From Planktotalea frisia (lineage in GTDB: Bacteria > Pseudomonadota > Alphaproteobacteria > Rhodobacterales > Rhodobacteraceae): a DNA stretch of 33,369 nt. Position 1 is the stretch's first letter; every line of letters starts with the position of its first letter. The DNA lies in NCBI RefSeq assembly GCF_001890925.1, contig NZ_MLCB01000145.1, positions 1 through 33,369 on the forward strand, given 5' to 3'. A program made the position numbers and the translations under genes. Of the stretch, positions 16,763-23,825 are shown piece after piece. Below the pieces are notes generated by a model. That model worked only from the letters and a program-made list of their open reading frames with translations, was not told the origin of the DNA and did no database searches.

Positions 16763-17358
16763 GCGCGCGCACCTGCAAACAAACGCATCGGGCGATAACG
16801 CTCGATCAAAGTCTGCACACCAAAAGGCATGCACCCGCGGGTCAACGAAGTCTCATCGCGATACTCGTAGTAATGAGCCGCAAGCAAAAACACCGCCTGC
16901 GCCAAATCATCCGGCAAATCGCTCCACTGCGGCCCAAAACCCGCTTGAAAACGAATGCTTGCTTTACCCCCAAAAGGGATCGAGCCAAAGCCACCACCGC
17001 GTGCGATGATTTTCGGGCGCTGAGAGTCGATTTCCAACGCGTAACAATCGGGCGACATAATCAAATCAGCCCCGTCTGCATCACATATTTCCAACGCCTC
17101 AATCACGCGTACAGGCGCAATCGGCAGACTCTCGGCGCTGGGATCACGCCAGCGCGTGACGGACCATGAAAACGCACGCGAGATCAGCGCTTTTCCAGTG
17201 CGTGCTTCAACCGCAGCAAGCGCTGCTTTTAGAAAACTCTTTAGAACAGGGTCTTGCACATCGTCTTGCGCAAATCCTGTCCCGAGACGCAAATGCGCTT
17301 TAAAGGCAGCGAGAGGCAAAACCTCATCTGGCACCGAGGCCTCTTCGATCAACATCAT
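16759..17358 (-). CDS. GTA gp6, head-tail connector (adaptor)
   Basis: The 199-residue protein is a phage gp6-like connector that binds under the portal. It starts MMLIEEASVPDEVLPLAAFK, with conserved LRLGTGFAQDDVQDPVLKSFLKAA and a C-terminal RPMRLFAGAR. The start at 17358 is preferred because GGAG lies 6 nt upstream. An ATG at 17379 has its purine run only 1-2 nt away, and the frame opening at 17466 runs through structured non-coding sequence. Downstream it overlaps g7 by ATGA. A 168-bp gap separates it from the capsid gene. Confidence 0.9.
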   Translation of the reverse strand: MMLIEEASVPDEVLPLAAFKAHLRLGTGFAQDDVQDPVLKSFLKAALAAVEARTGKALISRAFSWSVTRWRDPSAESLPIAPVRVIEALEICDADGADLIMSPDCYALEIDSQRPKIIARGGGFGSIPFGGKASIRFQAGFGPQWSDLPDDLAQAVFLLAAHYYEYRDETSLTRGCMPFGVQTLIERYRPMRLFAGARA

Positions 17359-17410
17359 CGATATCTCCAAATTAGTCATACCTCCCCCTGACAAAGGTGG
17401 GCGCGCACAG

Positions 17411-17520
17411 CCTGAGTTGCTCGGACGGAGGGGAGCAGCTAGACAACTCAGGTTCTCTCTGCACACGCCCAGAGGGCGAAAGACCGAGCGAGAACCCAGC
17501 CTTTCGCATTCGCAACTCAG
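17411..17520 (-). other. Structured gap between GTA capsid (g5) and connector (g6) genes
   Basis: Between the g5 stop and g6 start there are 168 bp with several potential mRNA stems. CCTGAGTTG (17411-17419) pairs with CAACTCAGG (17444-17452), and a second CAACTCAG copy at 17513-17520 could compete for the same partner. CGCCC-AGA-GGGCG (17466-17478) and CGAAAG/CTTTCG (17477-17506) form further stems. No T-tract and no open gene are seen. It may set different mRNA levels for capsid and downstream genes, which is inference. Confidence 0.5.
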
Positions 17521-17526
17521 CTTGTT

Positions 17527-18720
17527 TTAGCTGGCTGCGAATTTCAAAAGCTTGATGGCGTGAAAATCAGTCACATCGCCGCCAACGCGTTTAGTTGCAT
17601 AGAACAACACGTTCGGTTTAGCTGAGAACGGATCGCGCAAAACACGCAGGTCAGGGCGTTCGGCAATCGTGTAGCCCGCTGCAAAATCGCCAAAAGCTAT
17701 CGCAGGTGACCAACTCGCAATGTCCGGCATATCCTCACAAATGACGACCTTGTAACCCATCAAAAGCGACGGCTCGCCCGCAGCATAACCGTCAGACCAC
17801 AAGAAACGCCCGTCGCCGTCTTTCAGTTTACGCACTGCACCAGCAGTTTTCGAGTTCATCACAAACGTTGCATTCGCACGGTACCGCGCAGGCAATGCAT
17901 AAACCAAATCGACAATCGCATCAGCAGGCGCGGCAGTGTTGAAATCACCGTCCGCCTCGCTCAACACATGCCCAATTTCGCCCCACGCTTCAGAACCATT
18001 CGCAGCCGTTGCATAGGTTAAGAAACCTTTCGGCTTATCAACACCGTCACCGCTGATAAACGCAGCACTCTCAGCGCGTGCAAATTTGTCCGCAATTTTG
18101 CCAGCGAGCCAGCTTTCAATGTCAAACGCACTGTCATCAAGCAAGCGTTGCGACACTTTCGGCAAAGCACTGAGTTCATGCAAAGGAATGGAAATGCGAT
18201 CCACCTGCGGCGAACCTGTCTCAGACGCATCCGCTGTTTCGCTTGCCCAACCAGCACCTGCATCTGTGTGATCAACCAAAACGTCATACGATGTGGCCTC
18301 CACATTCACGATGCTCGCGACAGCACGCAAGGACGCTGCCCCCTTAAGCACGCTTTGCACTGTTTCAGATGTTTGCGGGTCTACAAGGTAACCTCCGTCT
18401 GCCGCGACGGCTGTGGACATCGCTTTGCCCTCCATCTCAATGCCGCGCAGCTGATCTTCGTCGCCGCTACGCACATAAGCGCCAAACGCCTTCTCATGAG
18501 GTGCCGTTTCTTTCGCAGCCGAAGACAAGGCCGGACGCGCCGCACGCGCTAGTGACTTACGTTCATACATAGTTAATCGCTCTTCTTGCTGTTGAAATCG
18601 TTGATCAGTTGCAGCTGTGTGGCTTTGAAAGCCAGCTACGAAATCCGTTAAGGCGGACTTCAGTTCCTGGGCAGGAGACAGATCTTCCCCGGCCCGAGAA
18701 TTCATCTCAGGATCGCTCAT
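17527..18720 (-). CDS. GTA gp5, HK97-fold major capsid protein
   Basis: The 397-residue precursor forms the GTA head. The N-terminal part (about 1-95) is charged and coiled-coil-like (QRFQQQEERLTMYERK), matching the scaffold-like delta domain removed by the gp4 protease. The HK97 fold follows (from about AMSTAVAADGGYLVDPQTS through DFAAGYTIAERPDLRVLRDP and KRVGGDVTDFHAIKLLKF). GAGG lies 8 nt before the ATG. The gene is 27 bp downstream of g4. It is complete and of normal length. Confidence 0.96.
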   Translation of the reverse strand: MSDPEMNSRAGEDLSPAQELKSALTDFVAGFQSHTAATDQRFQQQEERLTMYERKSLARAARPALSSAAKETAPHEKAFGAYVRSGDEDQLRGIEMEGKAMSTAVAADGGYLVDPQTSETVQSVLKGAASLRAVASIVNVEATSYDVLVDHTDAGAGWASETADASETGSPQVDRISIPLHELSALPKVSQRLLDDSAFDIESWLAGKIADKFARAESAAFISGDGVDKPKGFLTYATAANGSEAWGEIGHVLSEADGDFNTAAPADAIVDLVYALPARYRANATFVMNSKTAGAVRKLKDGDGRFLWSDGYAAGEPSLLMGYKVVICEDMPDIASWSPAIAFGDFAAGYTIAERPDLRVLRDPFSAKPNVLFYATKRVGGDVTDFHAIKLLKFAAS

Positions 18721-18747
18721 CGCTTGGTCCTCTTTCAGTGTTAGAAA

Positions 18748-19326
18748 TTAATGTCCGTTGCTGCTCATCTTTTGCATCTGCGGCAGCATCCCGCGCAGAA
18801 CACTTGCAATATCGCGCAAACCCTCTCGGTCATCCTTACGCGGATCATCCGACTTAGACCCTACACGCGCACTTGCCAGCATTGGGAATGTCACCAACGA
18901 CACCTCCCAAAGTTCCAACTCTTCCAGCTGACGCAAACCGCCAGCATCACGTCGCGCTTTCTTTGTGCGGTAGCCGATTGACAGACCATCAAGCGCGCCT
19001 GCGCTGATCAGCGTTGCCGCCTCTCGCCCACGGGCAACACCTTCCAAAAGACGACCCTTTACATAAAGGCCCTTGTCGTCTTCATGCACAGCGTCCCACA
19101 CGCCAATTGGCTCGCTCGCATCATGCTGCCAAAGCATTTTCACATGCTGGCCTTGCTCTTTGAGCGCCTTCAAGGACTTAACATATGCGCCTTTCATGAC
19201 GACATCGCCACCTTGATCAGATTGTCCAAACAAAGACGCATAGCCTTCAATCTCGACCCCATCCGTCACTTTCAACGTTTCGCCAAACCGACTGAATTTA
19301 CGCTCCAGATCACTCTCAATTTGCAT
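18748..19326 (-). CDS. GTA gp4, HK97-family prohead protease
   Basis: The 192-residue protein is a peptidase family U35 member that matures the capsid precursor. It has the catalytic His in MLWQHDASEPIG (H68) and Ser in LDGLSIGYR (S116), spaced as in HK97 gp4. The N-terminal strand GVEIEGYASLFGQSDQGGDVV and the family segment LELWEVSLVTFPM are present. The ATG at 19326 follows GAGAGG by about 7 nt; a TTG at 19341 is rejected. It lies between the small head-formation gene and the capsid gene, as in all GTA clusters. Confidence 0.95.
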   Translation of the reverse strand: MQIESDLERKFSRFGETLKVTDGVEIEGYASLFGQSDQGGDVVMKGAYVKSLKALKEQGQHVKMLWQHDASEPIGVWDAVHEDDKGLYVKGRLLEGVARGREAATLISAGALDGLSIGYRTKKARRDAGGLRQLEELELWEVSLVTFPMLASARVGSKSDDPRKDDREGLRDIASVLRGMLPQMQKMSSNGH

Positions 19327-19337
19327 CTTTGATCCTC

Positions 19338-19559
19338 TCAAATATTTATTAAAAGCGGCTGAACGGCTTCCGCCAAAATAACCGCGACAACGCCGTAAAC
19401 TGTCAGCCAGAGCCGCTTTTCGAGCCGTTCAATCAACGCTTCGATCCGGTCTAACCGCTTGCTAATGCCTTCAAATTGCAAGGTCGCGACACGCTCATGT
19501 GCCTCTAACCTCAACGCTGGTGCGCAATCAAACGCTTCAAACCCATAGCGTTCGCTCAT
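19338..19559 (-). CDS. GTA head formation protein, rcc01685 family (g3.5)
   Basis: A 73-residue protein starting MSERYGFEAFDCAPALRLEAHERV. It has a short coiled coil (about residues 25-50, LQFEGISKRLDRIEALIERLEKRL) followed by one hydrophobic helix (about 51-71, LTVYGVVAVILAEAVQPLL). It corresponds to the small gene between portal and protease in GTA clusters, annotated in relatives as required for head formation. The N-terminus overlaps the g3 stop (ATGA) and the end lies 11 bp before g4. The exact role is unknown to me; a membrane-bound assembly site is a possibility. Confidence 0.88.
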   Translation of the reverse strand: MSERYGFEAFDCAPALRLEAHERVATLQFEGISKRLDRIEALIERLEKRLWLTVYGVVAVILAEAVQPLLINI

Positions 19560-20740
19560 GCGCTTTCCTCCCCGTTCAGAGGTGGCAAGCCAAGCAATGC
19601 GCGCTTCTCATCGACGGTTAGAAAATCCGCGGTCGAAACCCGCGCCCACTGCGCATCGCGCTCCACGGCCAATGCTGCGACTTGATCCAAATCAGGCTTC
19701 AACTCAACCGCTTCTCCAGTGTGTTGCGCCAACCAATCGCCAATCTTGCCCGCCACCTTGCTCGCCAAAGGCACAACTACCTGACGATAGAACGCGCGGT
19801 TCGCTTCTTGATAATTTGCATACGTTGCATCCCCCGGAATCCCGAGCAGCATCGGCGGCACACCAAACGCAATCGCAATCTCGCGCGCGGCAGACTCCTT
19901 GGTCTTTTGAAACTCCATGTCGCTCGGTGAAAAGCCCATTGGCTTCCAGTCCAAACCACCCTCTAACAACATCGGGCGCCCCGCATTCTTCGCACCTTGA
20001 TGATAGGCTTCCATCTCATCCTGAAGGCGCTGAAACTGCTCCGGCCCAAGCGTGCCATTGCCGTCTTTGCCATGCACAACAATCGCTCCCGATGGCCGCG
20101 CTGCATTATCAAGCAACGCTTTTGACCAACGCGACGCACTATTGTGCACATCCAAGGCAGTTGCTGCTGCTTGCATAGGCGAAAGGCCGTAATGATCATC
20201 TTGCGGATGAAAACTCTTGATGTGACAAACCGATGGTTCGTCTCCACTCACATCAAAACGATGCTTGCGCGCGCCGACTGCATACTCATACGCCACAGGC
20301 CAGCCATCCGCGCCGGGCACCACCTTCATGCGATCCGAGCGCAACACATGCATCTCGAACGGCGCACCACTTTCGCTCGTCACAGCTTCTACATAAGCAT
20401 CACCCGACAACAAAAGCTGGCCAAACAACGCCTCGAAAAACTCCGCCCTCCCTTGCGCGCCATTGGGTGCCGCAACAAGTTGCAAAAACTCATGTGTTTC
20501 AAAGCGTTGTTGGTTGTCTTGCAGCACCAATGGCACCGCCGCCGCCTCTGCAATCAGTTTCACCGCGCGAAAACCCACGGGATTGCCTGCGAAACCAGAC
20601 CGCGTCAGCGACACTGTATCGCGCGCAGACCATGCCACACGCCCTGCCCCATGATACGCAATCACTGGTCCCGCTGCACTTGCTTTGCTCTCAATCGCGC
20701 CAGCCTCTTCGCTGCGCCGCTTGAAAAAATCGAATGCCAT
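19556..20740 (-). CDS. GTA gp3, HK97-family portal protein
   Basis: The 394-residue portal forms the dodecameric gate for DNA packaging and the tail attachment point. Visible family marks are TRSGFAGNPVGFRAVKLIAEAAAVPLVL, LSPMQAAATALDVHNSASRWSKALLDNAARPSG in pieces, and FGVPPMLLGIPGDATYANYQEANRAFYRQ. GAGGAG precedes the ATG. It overlaps g3.5 by 4 nt, and a 91-bp gap with a hairpin separates it from g2. Intact and of typical length. Confidence 0.96.
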   Translation of the reverse strand: MAFDFFKRRSEEAGAIESKASAAGPVIAYHGAGRVAWSARDTVSLTRSGFAGNPVGFRAVKLIAEAAAVPLVLQDNQQRFETHEFLQLVAAPNGAQGRAEFFEALFGQLLLSGDAYVEAVTSESGAPFEMHVLRSDRMKVVPGADGWPVAYEYAVGARKHRFDVSGDEPSVCHIKSFHPQDDHYGLSPMQAAATALDVHNSASRWSKALLDNAARPSGAIVVHGKDGNGTLGPEQFQRLQDEMEAYHQGAKNAGRPMLLEGGLDWKPMGFSPSDMEFQKTKESAAREIAIAFGVPPMLLGIPGDATYANYQEANRAFYRQVVVPLASKVAGKIGDWLAQHTGEAVELKPDLDQVAALAVERDAQWARVSTADFLTVDEKRALLGLPPLNGEESA

Positions 20741-20771
20741 TTTTCTCTCCTCTTCGCACAGCTACCTTGAT

Positions 20772-20796
20772 CGTGGCCCAATCGTTTCGGGCCACG
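20772..20796 (-). other. Hairpin between GTA g2 and g3
   Basis: A perfect 8-bp stem, CGTGGCCC with GGGCCACG, and a 9-nt loop lie in the gap between terminase and portal genes. There is no T-tract, so it is more likely an RNA stability or processing element than a terminator. Confidence 0.5.
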
Positions 20797-20831
20797 TCAG
20801 TCATGCTTCATGTTCTGTAACTTCAGGCGCC

Positions 20832-22208
20832 CTAGAGCGACCGTATCTGGGGCCTACGCCAAGTTTGCGTCGGCTTAATCATCAATTCGAACAAGGCCCA
20901 AACCAGCGCGTCCACGCGATCTGGCGATCCTTTTCCGTCGTATCCTTGCGCCGTCATCAGGCACATCTGATCTTCCAATGCGCCAAGCCCGCGCATGTGT
21001 GTCACACGCCCTTGTTCGTACAAAGCCGCGACTGGCTCTGCCCGCGCCACCTTGCCTTTAGAGGCATGAACCGCAGTGATCGGCATAATCGGATCAACCT
21101 GACGGATCACCGAACTCACCATGTCCCCCCCTTGGTTCACTTCGACCACGAGCCGTTCTGCTTCCCAACGCTGCATCGCATCACTCGCCGCTTGAGCCCA
21201 AGCATTTGGCGACGCGCCTTGCACACTGGCATCTTCCAGAACCACCGCTTTCCACTCTTGTGGTGGGCCTTTGCATATCACCCCCGCCACGATAATTCCG
21301 CACTCGTCAGCCCCTGACTTCGACCCGGCTGGCGGATCAACCGCAAAAACGATGCGATCAAGCTGTGGAGATATGTTTACCCTATTGGCCTCTAACAAAG
21401 CGCTACTCCACAGTGCGCCCTCCGCGTCTTCAAGCAACAGACCTTCTAATTCCTGCCGCCCGAGCCGCGTGCCCGCATAGCGGCGTTCGACTTCTTCCAA
21501 GAAGCCACTCGCCAAATTCGCACTATTCGCTTCTGTCGCCGCGTGCGTTACGACCGAGCTTGGCGCTGCGATCAGATCTTTCAAGAAGCCAACCGTGCGC
21601 GGTGTGGTCGTCACACAAACTCTGGGGTCATCCCCCAATCGCAACGCGAATTGCAACATGTCCCAAGCGTCTTGCCCCCGCTTCCACTTGGCCAACTCAT
21701 CGACCCACGCTCCGTCAAACTGCGGTCCACGCAAACTTTCGGGATCATGCGCCGAGAAAACCTGCGCCACTGCTCCATTAGGCCACAACAGACGCTTTCG
21801 GCTCGCTTGCCATTCCGGTCTGCGATCCGGTGGTGAGCACGCTAAAATCCCGCTCTCGCCAAAAATCATCACGTCTCGCGTCTGATCAATCGTCTCTCCA
21901 ATTAGCGCAATGCGCGAGCAACGACCTTTGTCGCGCGCACCGGCACCCTCTACCTGCGCACGCACCCATTCGGCGCCCGCACGTGTTTTTCCAGCGCCAC
22001 GACCGCCCATAACGATCCAAGAGCGCCAATCTCCTTCAGGCGGCAGCTGATGCTCCATCGCCCAAAACTCGAATAAAAAAGGGAGAGCCAACAGCTCCCC
22101 CTCTTCTAACTCATTTAGGAAGGCATCTCGGACAGCCTTGTCTGCGGAGGCGATCCAGTCGGCCCCCGATTGTAGTGCGGGCTTCGGCCAAATCGAGAGC
22201 GCTCCCAT
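20832..22208 (-). CDS. GTA gp2, terminase large subunit
   Basis: The 458-residue DNA-packaging motor has Walker A GGRGAGKT (68-75), Walker B GAWVDE (166-171), an ATPase coupling segment VTTTPR, and an RNase H-like nuclease domain beginning near D291 (IVFAVDPPAG) with later acidic sites in VVEVNQGGDMV and SPDRVDALVWALFEL. The GTA enzyme packages random host DNA by a headful mode. The ATG at 22208 is the first start compatible with the family N-terminus (MGALSIWPKPALQSGADWI). It overlaps the 3' end of g1 by 98 nt in a different frame, and both frames look genuine there. Confidence 0.95.
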   Translation of the reverse strand: MGALSIWPKPALQSGADWIASADKAVRDAFLNELEEGELLALPFLFEFWAMEHQLPPEGDWRSWIVMGGRGAGKTRAGAEWVRAQVEGAGARDKGRCSRIALIGETIDQTRDVMIFGESGILACSPPDRRPEWQASRKRLLWPNGAVAQVFSAHDPESLRGPQFDGAWVDELAKWKRGQDAWDMLQFALRLGDDPRVCVTTTPRTVGFLKDLIAAPSSVVTHAATEANSANLASGFLEEVERRYAGTRLGRQELEGLLLEDAEGALWSSALLEANRVNISPQLDRIVFAVDPPAGSKSGADECGIIVAGVICKGPPQEWKAVVLEDASVQGASPNAWAQAASDAMQRWEAERLVVEVNQGGDMVSSVIRQVDPIMPITAVHASKGKVARAEPVAALYEQGRVTHMRGLGALEDQMCLMTAQGYDGKGSPDRVDALVWALFELMIKPTQTWRRPQIRSL

Positions 22209-22458
22209 TTGCGCATTCTCTGCCACCTCTTTCTTGTTCGTACTTTTCAAGACGCAACTCCATCTCATGAGCGATTTTCAACCAGTCCCGAATGTCCCCA
22301 AGTACCTTGGTCGCTTCAGATTTTGGTCCCACTGTCCCTGCATCAACCTTCACAGTCATCCGGTTAAGCGCCGCAATGGCGCGCACCAGCTGTGCTTTAG
22401 CTGATATTTCTAGCTCAGAAAGATCCTGAACTGACACGCGTGGAGGTGTGTGTGTCAT
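22111..22458 (-). CDS. GTA gp1, terminase small subunit
   Basis: The first gene of the cluster encodes a 115-residue helical protein (MTHTPPRVSVQDLSELEISA) that in R. capsulatus works with gp2 in DNA packaging. The middle RMTVKVDAG, the helix EATKVLGDIRDWLKIAHEMELRLEKYEQE (in part) and the C-terminal ALDLAEARTTIGGRLDRLR match GTA gp1. GAGGAG lies about 9 nt before the ATG. The 3' 98 nt overlap g2. Upstream are a leader with an intrinsic terminator and a strong promoter candidate. Confidence 0.92.
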   Translation of the reverse strand: MTHTPPRVSVQDLSELEISAKAQLVRAIAALNRMTVKVDAGTVGPKSEATKVLGDIRDWLKIAHEMELRLEKYEQERGGRECANGSALDLAEARTTIGGRLDRLRRQGCPRCLPK

Positions 22459-22503
22459 ACATATTTACTCCTCATGCGAGTTTCCTCCGCACGAGAAAAA
22501 ATG

Positions 22504-22535
22504 AAAAACGGCCCTGAGTTATTCACTCAAGGCCG
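22504..22535 (-). terminator. Intrinsic terminator in the leader between promoter and GTA g1
   Basis: On the minus strand CGGCC-T-TGAGT, a 5-nt loop, and ACTCA-G-GGCCG form a 10-bp stem with one mismatch (22509-22535), followed by TTTTT (22504-22508) and another T-rich stretch. It lies between the promoter at 22564-22592 and g1 at 22458. It could end mltG transcripts or attenuate GTA transcription. A 9-codon frame (ATG at 22555, reading MLGEVAKRP) ends inside its first arm. Confidence 0.75.
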
Positions 22536-22563
22536 CTTCGCCACTTCTCCTAGCATGTCACAA

Positions 22564-22592
22564 CTTATAGGCGAGACCGTTCGCAAAGTCAA
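22564..22592 (-). promoter_or_regulatory. Strong sigma70-type promoter candidate for the GTA cluster
   Basis: On the minus strand TTGACT (22587-22592), a 17-bp spacer and TATAAG (22564-22569) are close to consensus. The predicted start is near 22557, about 100 nt before g1. It is downstream of mltG, whose stop is at 22670, so it should serve only the GTA genes and leader. In R. capsulatus GTA transcription needs GafA and CtrA. No binding sites for them are identified here. Confidence 0.6.
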
Positions 22593-22669
22593 GCAAAACC
22601 AATTTGCGTCTTTACCTTAACCGTCCGGTATCATTAACAAAAATTTAACATTCGCCTTCGGTGGTCCCT

Positions 22670-23824
22670 CTAGTTGTTCGCCCGCTCCGCTTCGATCTGA
22701 CGCCACCTTGCAACGTTTGCGTTATGCTCTGCAAGAGTGACTGCAAACGCGTGACCACCTGTGCCGTCCGCCACAAAGAAGATATAGGGCGTCTCATCAG
22801 GATCCACCGCCGCGCGCAAACTCGCCAATCCAGGGTTCGCAATTGGTGTGGGCGGCAATCCGTCAATCACATAAGTATTCCACGGTGTCTCACGGCGTAA
22901 TTCACTACGACGCAAACCACGTCCAAGCACACCCTCGCCGCGCGTCACCCCGTAAATAACCGTTGGGTCTGTTTGCAGCTTCATCCCTTGGTTCAAACGA
23001 TTGGTAAACACCGATGCCACCTGACGTCGCTCCTCCGCGACACCTGTTTCTTTCTCGATGATCGACGCCAGCGTGAGCATCTCTTCAGGGCTCTTGAGCG
23101 GAATATCATCGCGTCGCTGCGCCCAAACCTCGGCAATGCGTCGCTGTTGTGCGTCCATCATCCGCTGGATCAATTGCGCGCGCGTATCATTCGCCGTGAT
23201 CTCGTAGCTATCGGGTGCCAACATGCCCTCAGGCGGCACCTCAGACACATCGCCAATTAGCAAATCAACCGACTTCAACTCTTCGACGACTTGCCAGCTT
23301 GTCACACCTTCGGCCAAGGCCACACGGTAGCGCGTATCAGACTCGCCGCGCACGCGGGTGTACTCGGCAGGTGCCTCTTCCTCTTCCGGGTTAAAGCTCG
23401 CTTTCTCGACAAACCGGTTCGTGCTTGGATCAAGCTGACGCACTTGCACCGTCGCACGCGTCACACCGATGCGATACACAATTTCGGTCCCACAAGAACT
23501 TGCCCCACCACGGGTAACAATGCTGACGATCTCTTCCATCGACGCATTCTCGGGTACAAGAAAACTACCCGCTTTCAATTGGTTGGTCTTGTCTTCGTAG
23601 TCCGCACCAATGCGAAACACAGATGGGCTGGAAATCGCACCCTGCTTGGCCAAATCATCGCTGACACGGCTCATAGTCGAGCCACGATCCACCTTTAAGC
23701 AGATCGCCTGCGCCAAAGGGCCCTCGCCGCGATATTGCCCTTGTCCCCAAAGAATAGCGCCTCCCAACAGGAAGAGCGCCACGATGAGAAATGTCACCGC
23801 GTTAGACGCAATGTGCCGCCACAT
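22670..23824 (-). CDS. mltG: Endolytic murein transglycosylase MltG
   Basis: The 384-residue inner-membrane enzyme cleaves nascent glycan strands to end peptidoglycan elongation. It has a short cytoplasmic start, one transmembrane helix (about residues 9-26) and a periplasmic YceG domain with the catalytic segment LASIIEKET (E257) and the conserved NTYVIDGLPPTPIANPG. The ATG at 23824 starts one base after the fabF stop; an upstream in-frame start inside fabF is rejected. Placement directly after fabF is usual in this family of bacteria. Probably co-transcribed with fabF. Confidence 0.95.
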   Translation of the reverse strand: MWRHIASNAVTFLIVALFLLGGAILWGQGQYRGEGPLAQAICLKVDRGSTMSRVSDDLAKQGAISSPSVFRIGADYEDKTNQLKAGSFLVPENASMEEIVSIVTRGGASSCGTEIVYRIGVTRATVQVRQLDPSTNRFVEKASFNPEEEEAPAEYTRVRGESDTRYRVALAEGVTSWQVVEELKSVDLLIGDVSEVPPEGMLAPDSYEITANDTRAQLIQRMMDAQQRRIAEVWAQRRDDIPLKSPEEMLTLASIIEKETGVAEERRQVASVFTNRLNQGMKLQTDPTVIYGVTRGEGVLGRGLRRSELRRETPWNTYVIDGLPPTPIANPGLASLRAAVDPDETPYIFFVADGTGGHAFAVTLAEHNANVARWRQIEAERANN

Positions 23825-23825
23825 A

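Noticed and set aside
17359-17466. Longer N-terminus for GTA gp6
   Set aside because: The added residues lie in structured non-coding sequence, and a better ribosome binding site precedes 17358.
8374-22458. Ordinary prophage
   Set aside because: No integrase, repressor, replication, lysis or att signals; gene order is exactly that of the RcGTA cluster, which is inherited vertically.
22509-22553. tRNA-like start in the GTA leader (GGAGAAGTGGCGAAGCGG)
   Set aside because: No anticodon or T arms can be formed; the sequence folds as an intrinsic terminator.
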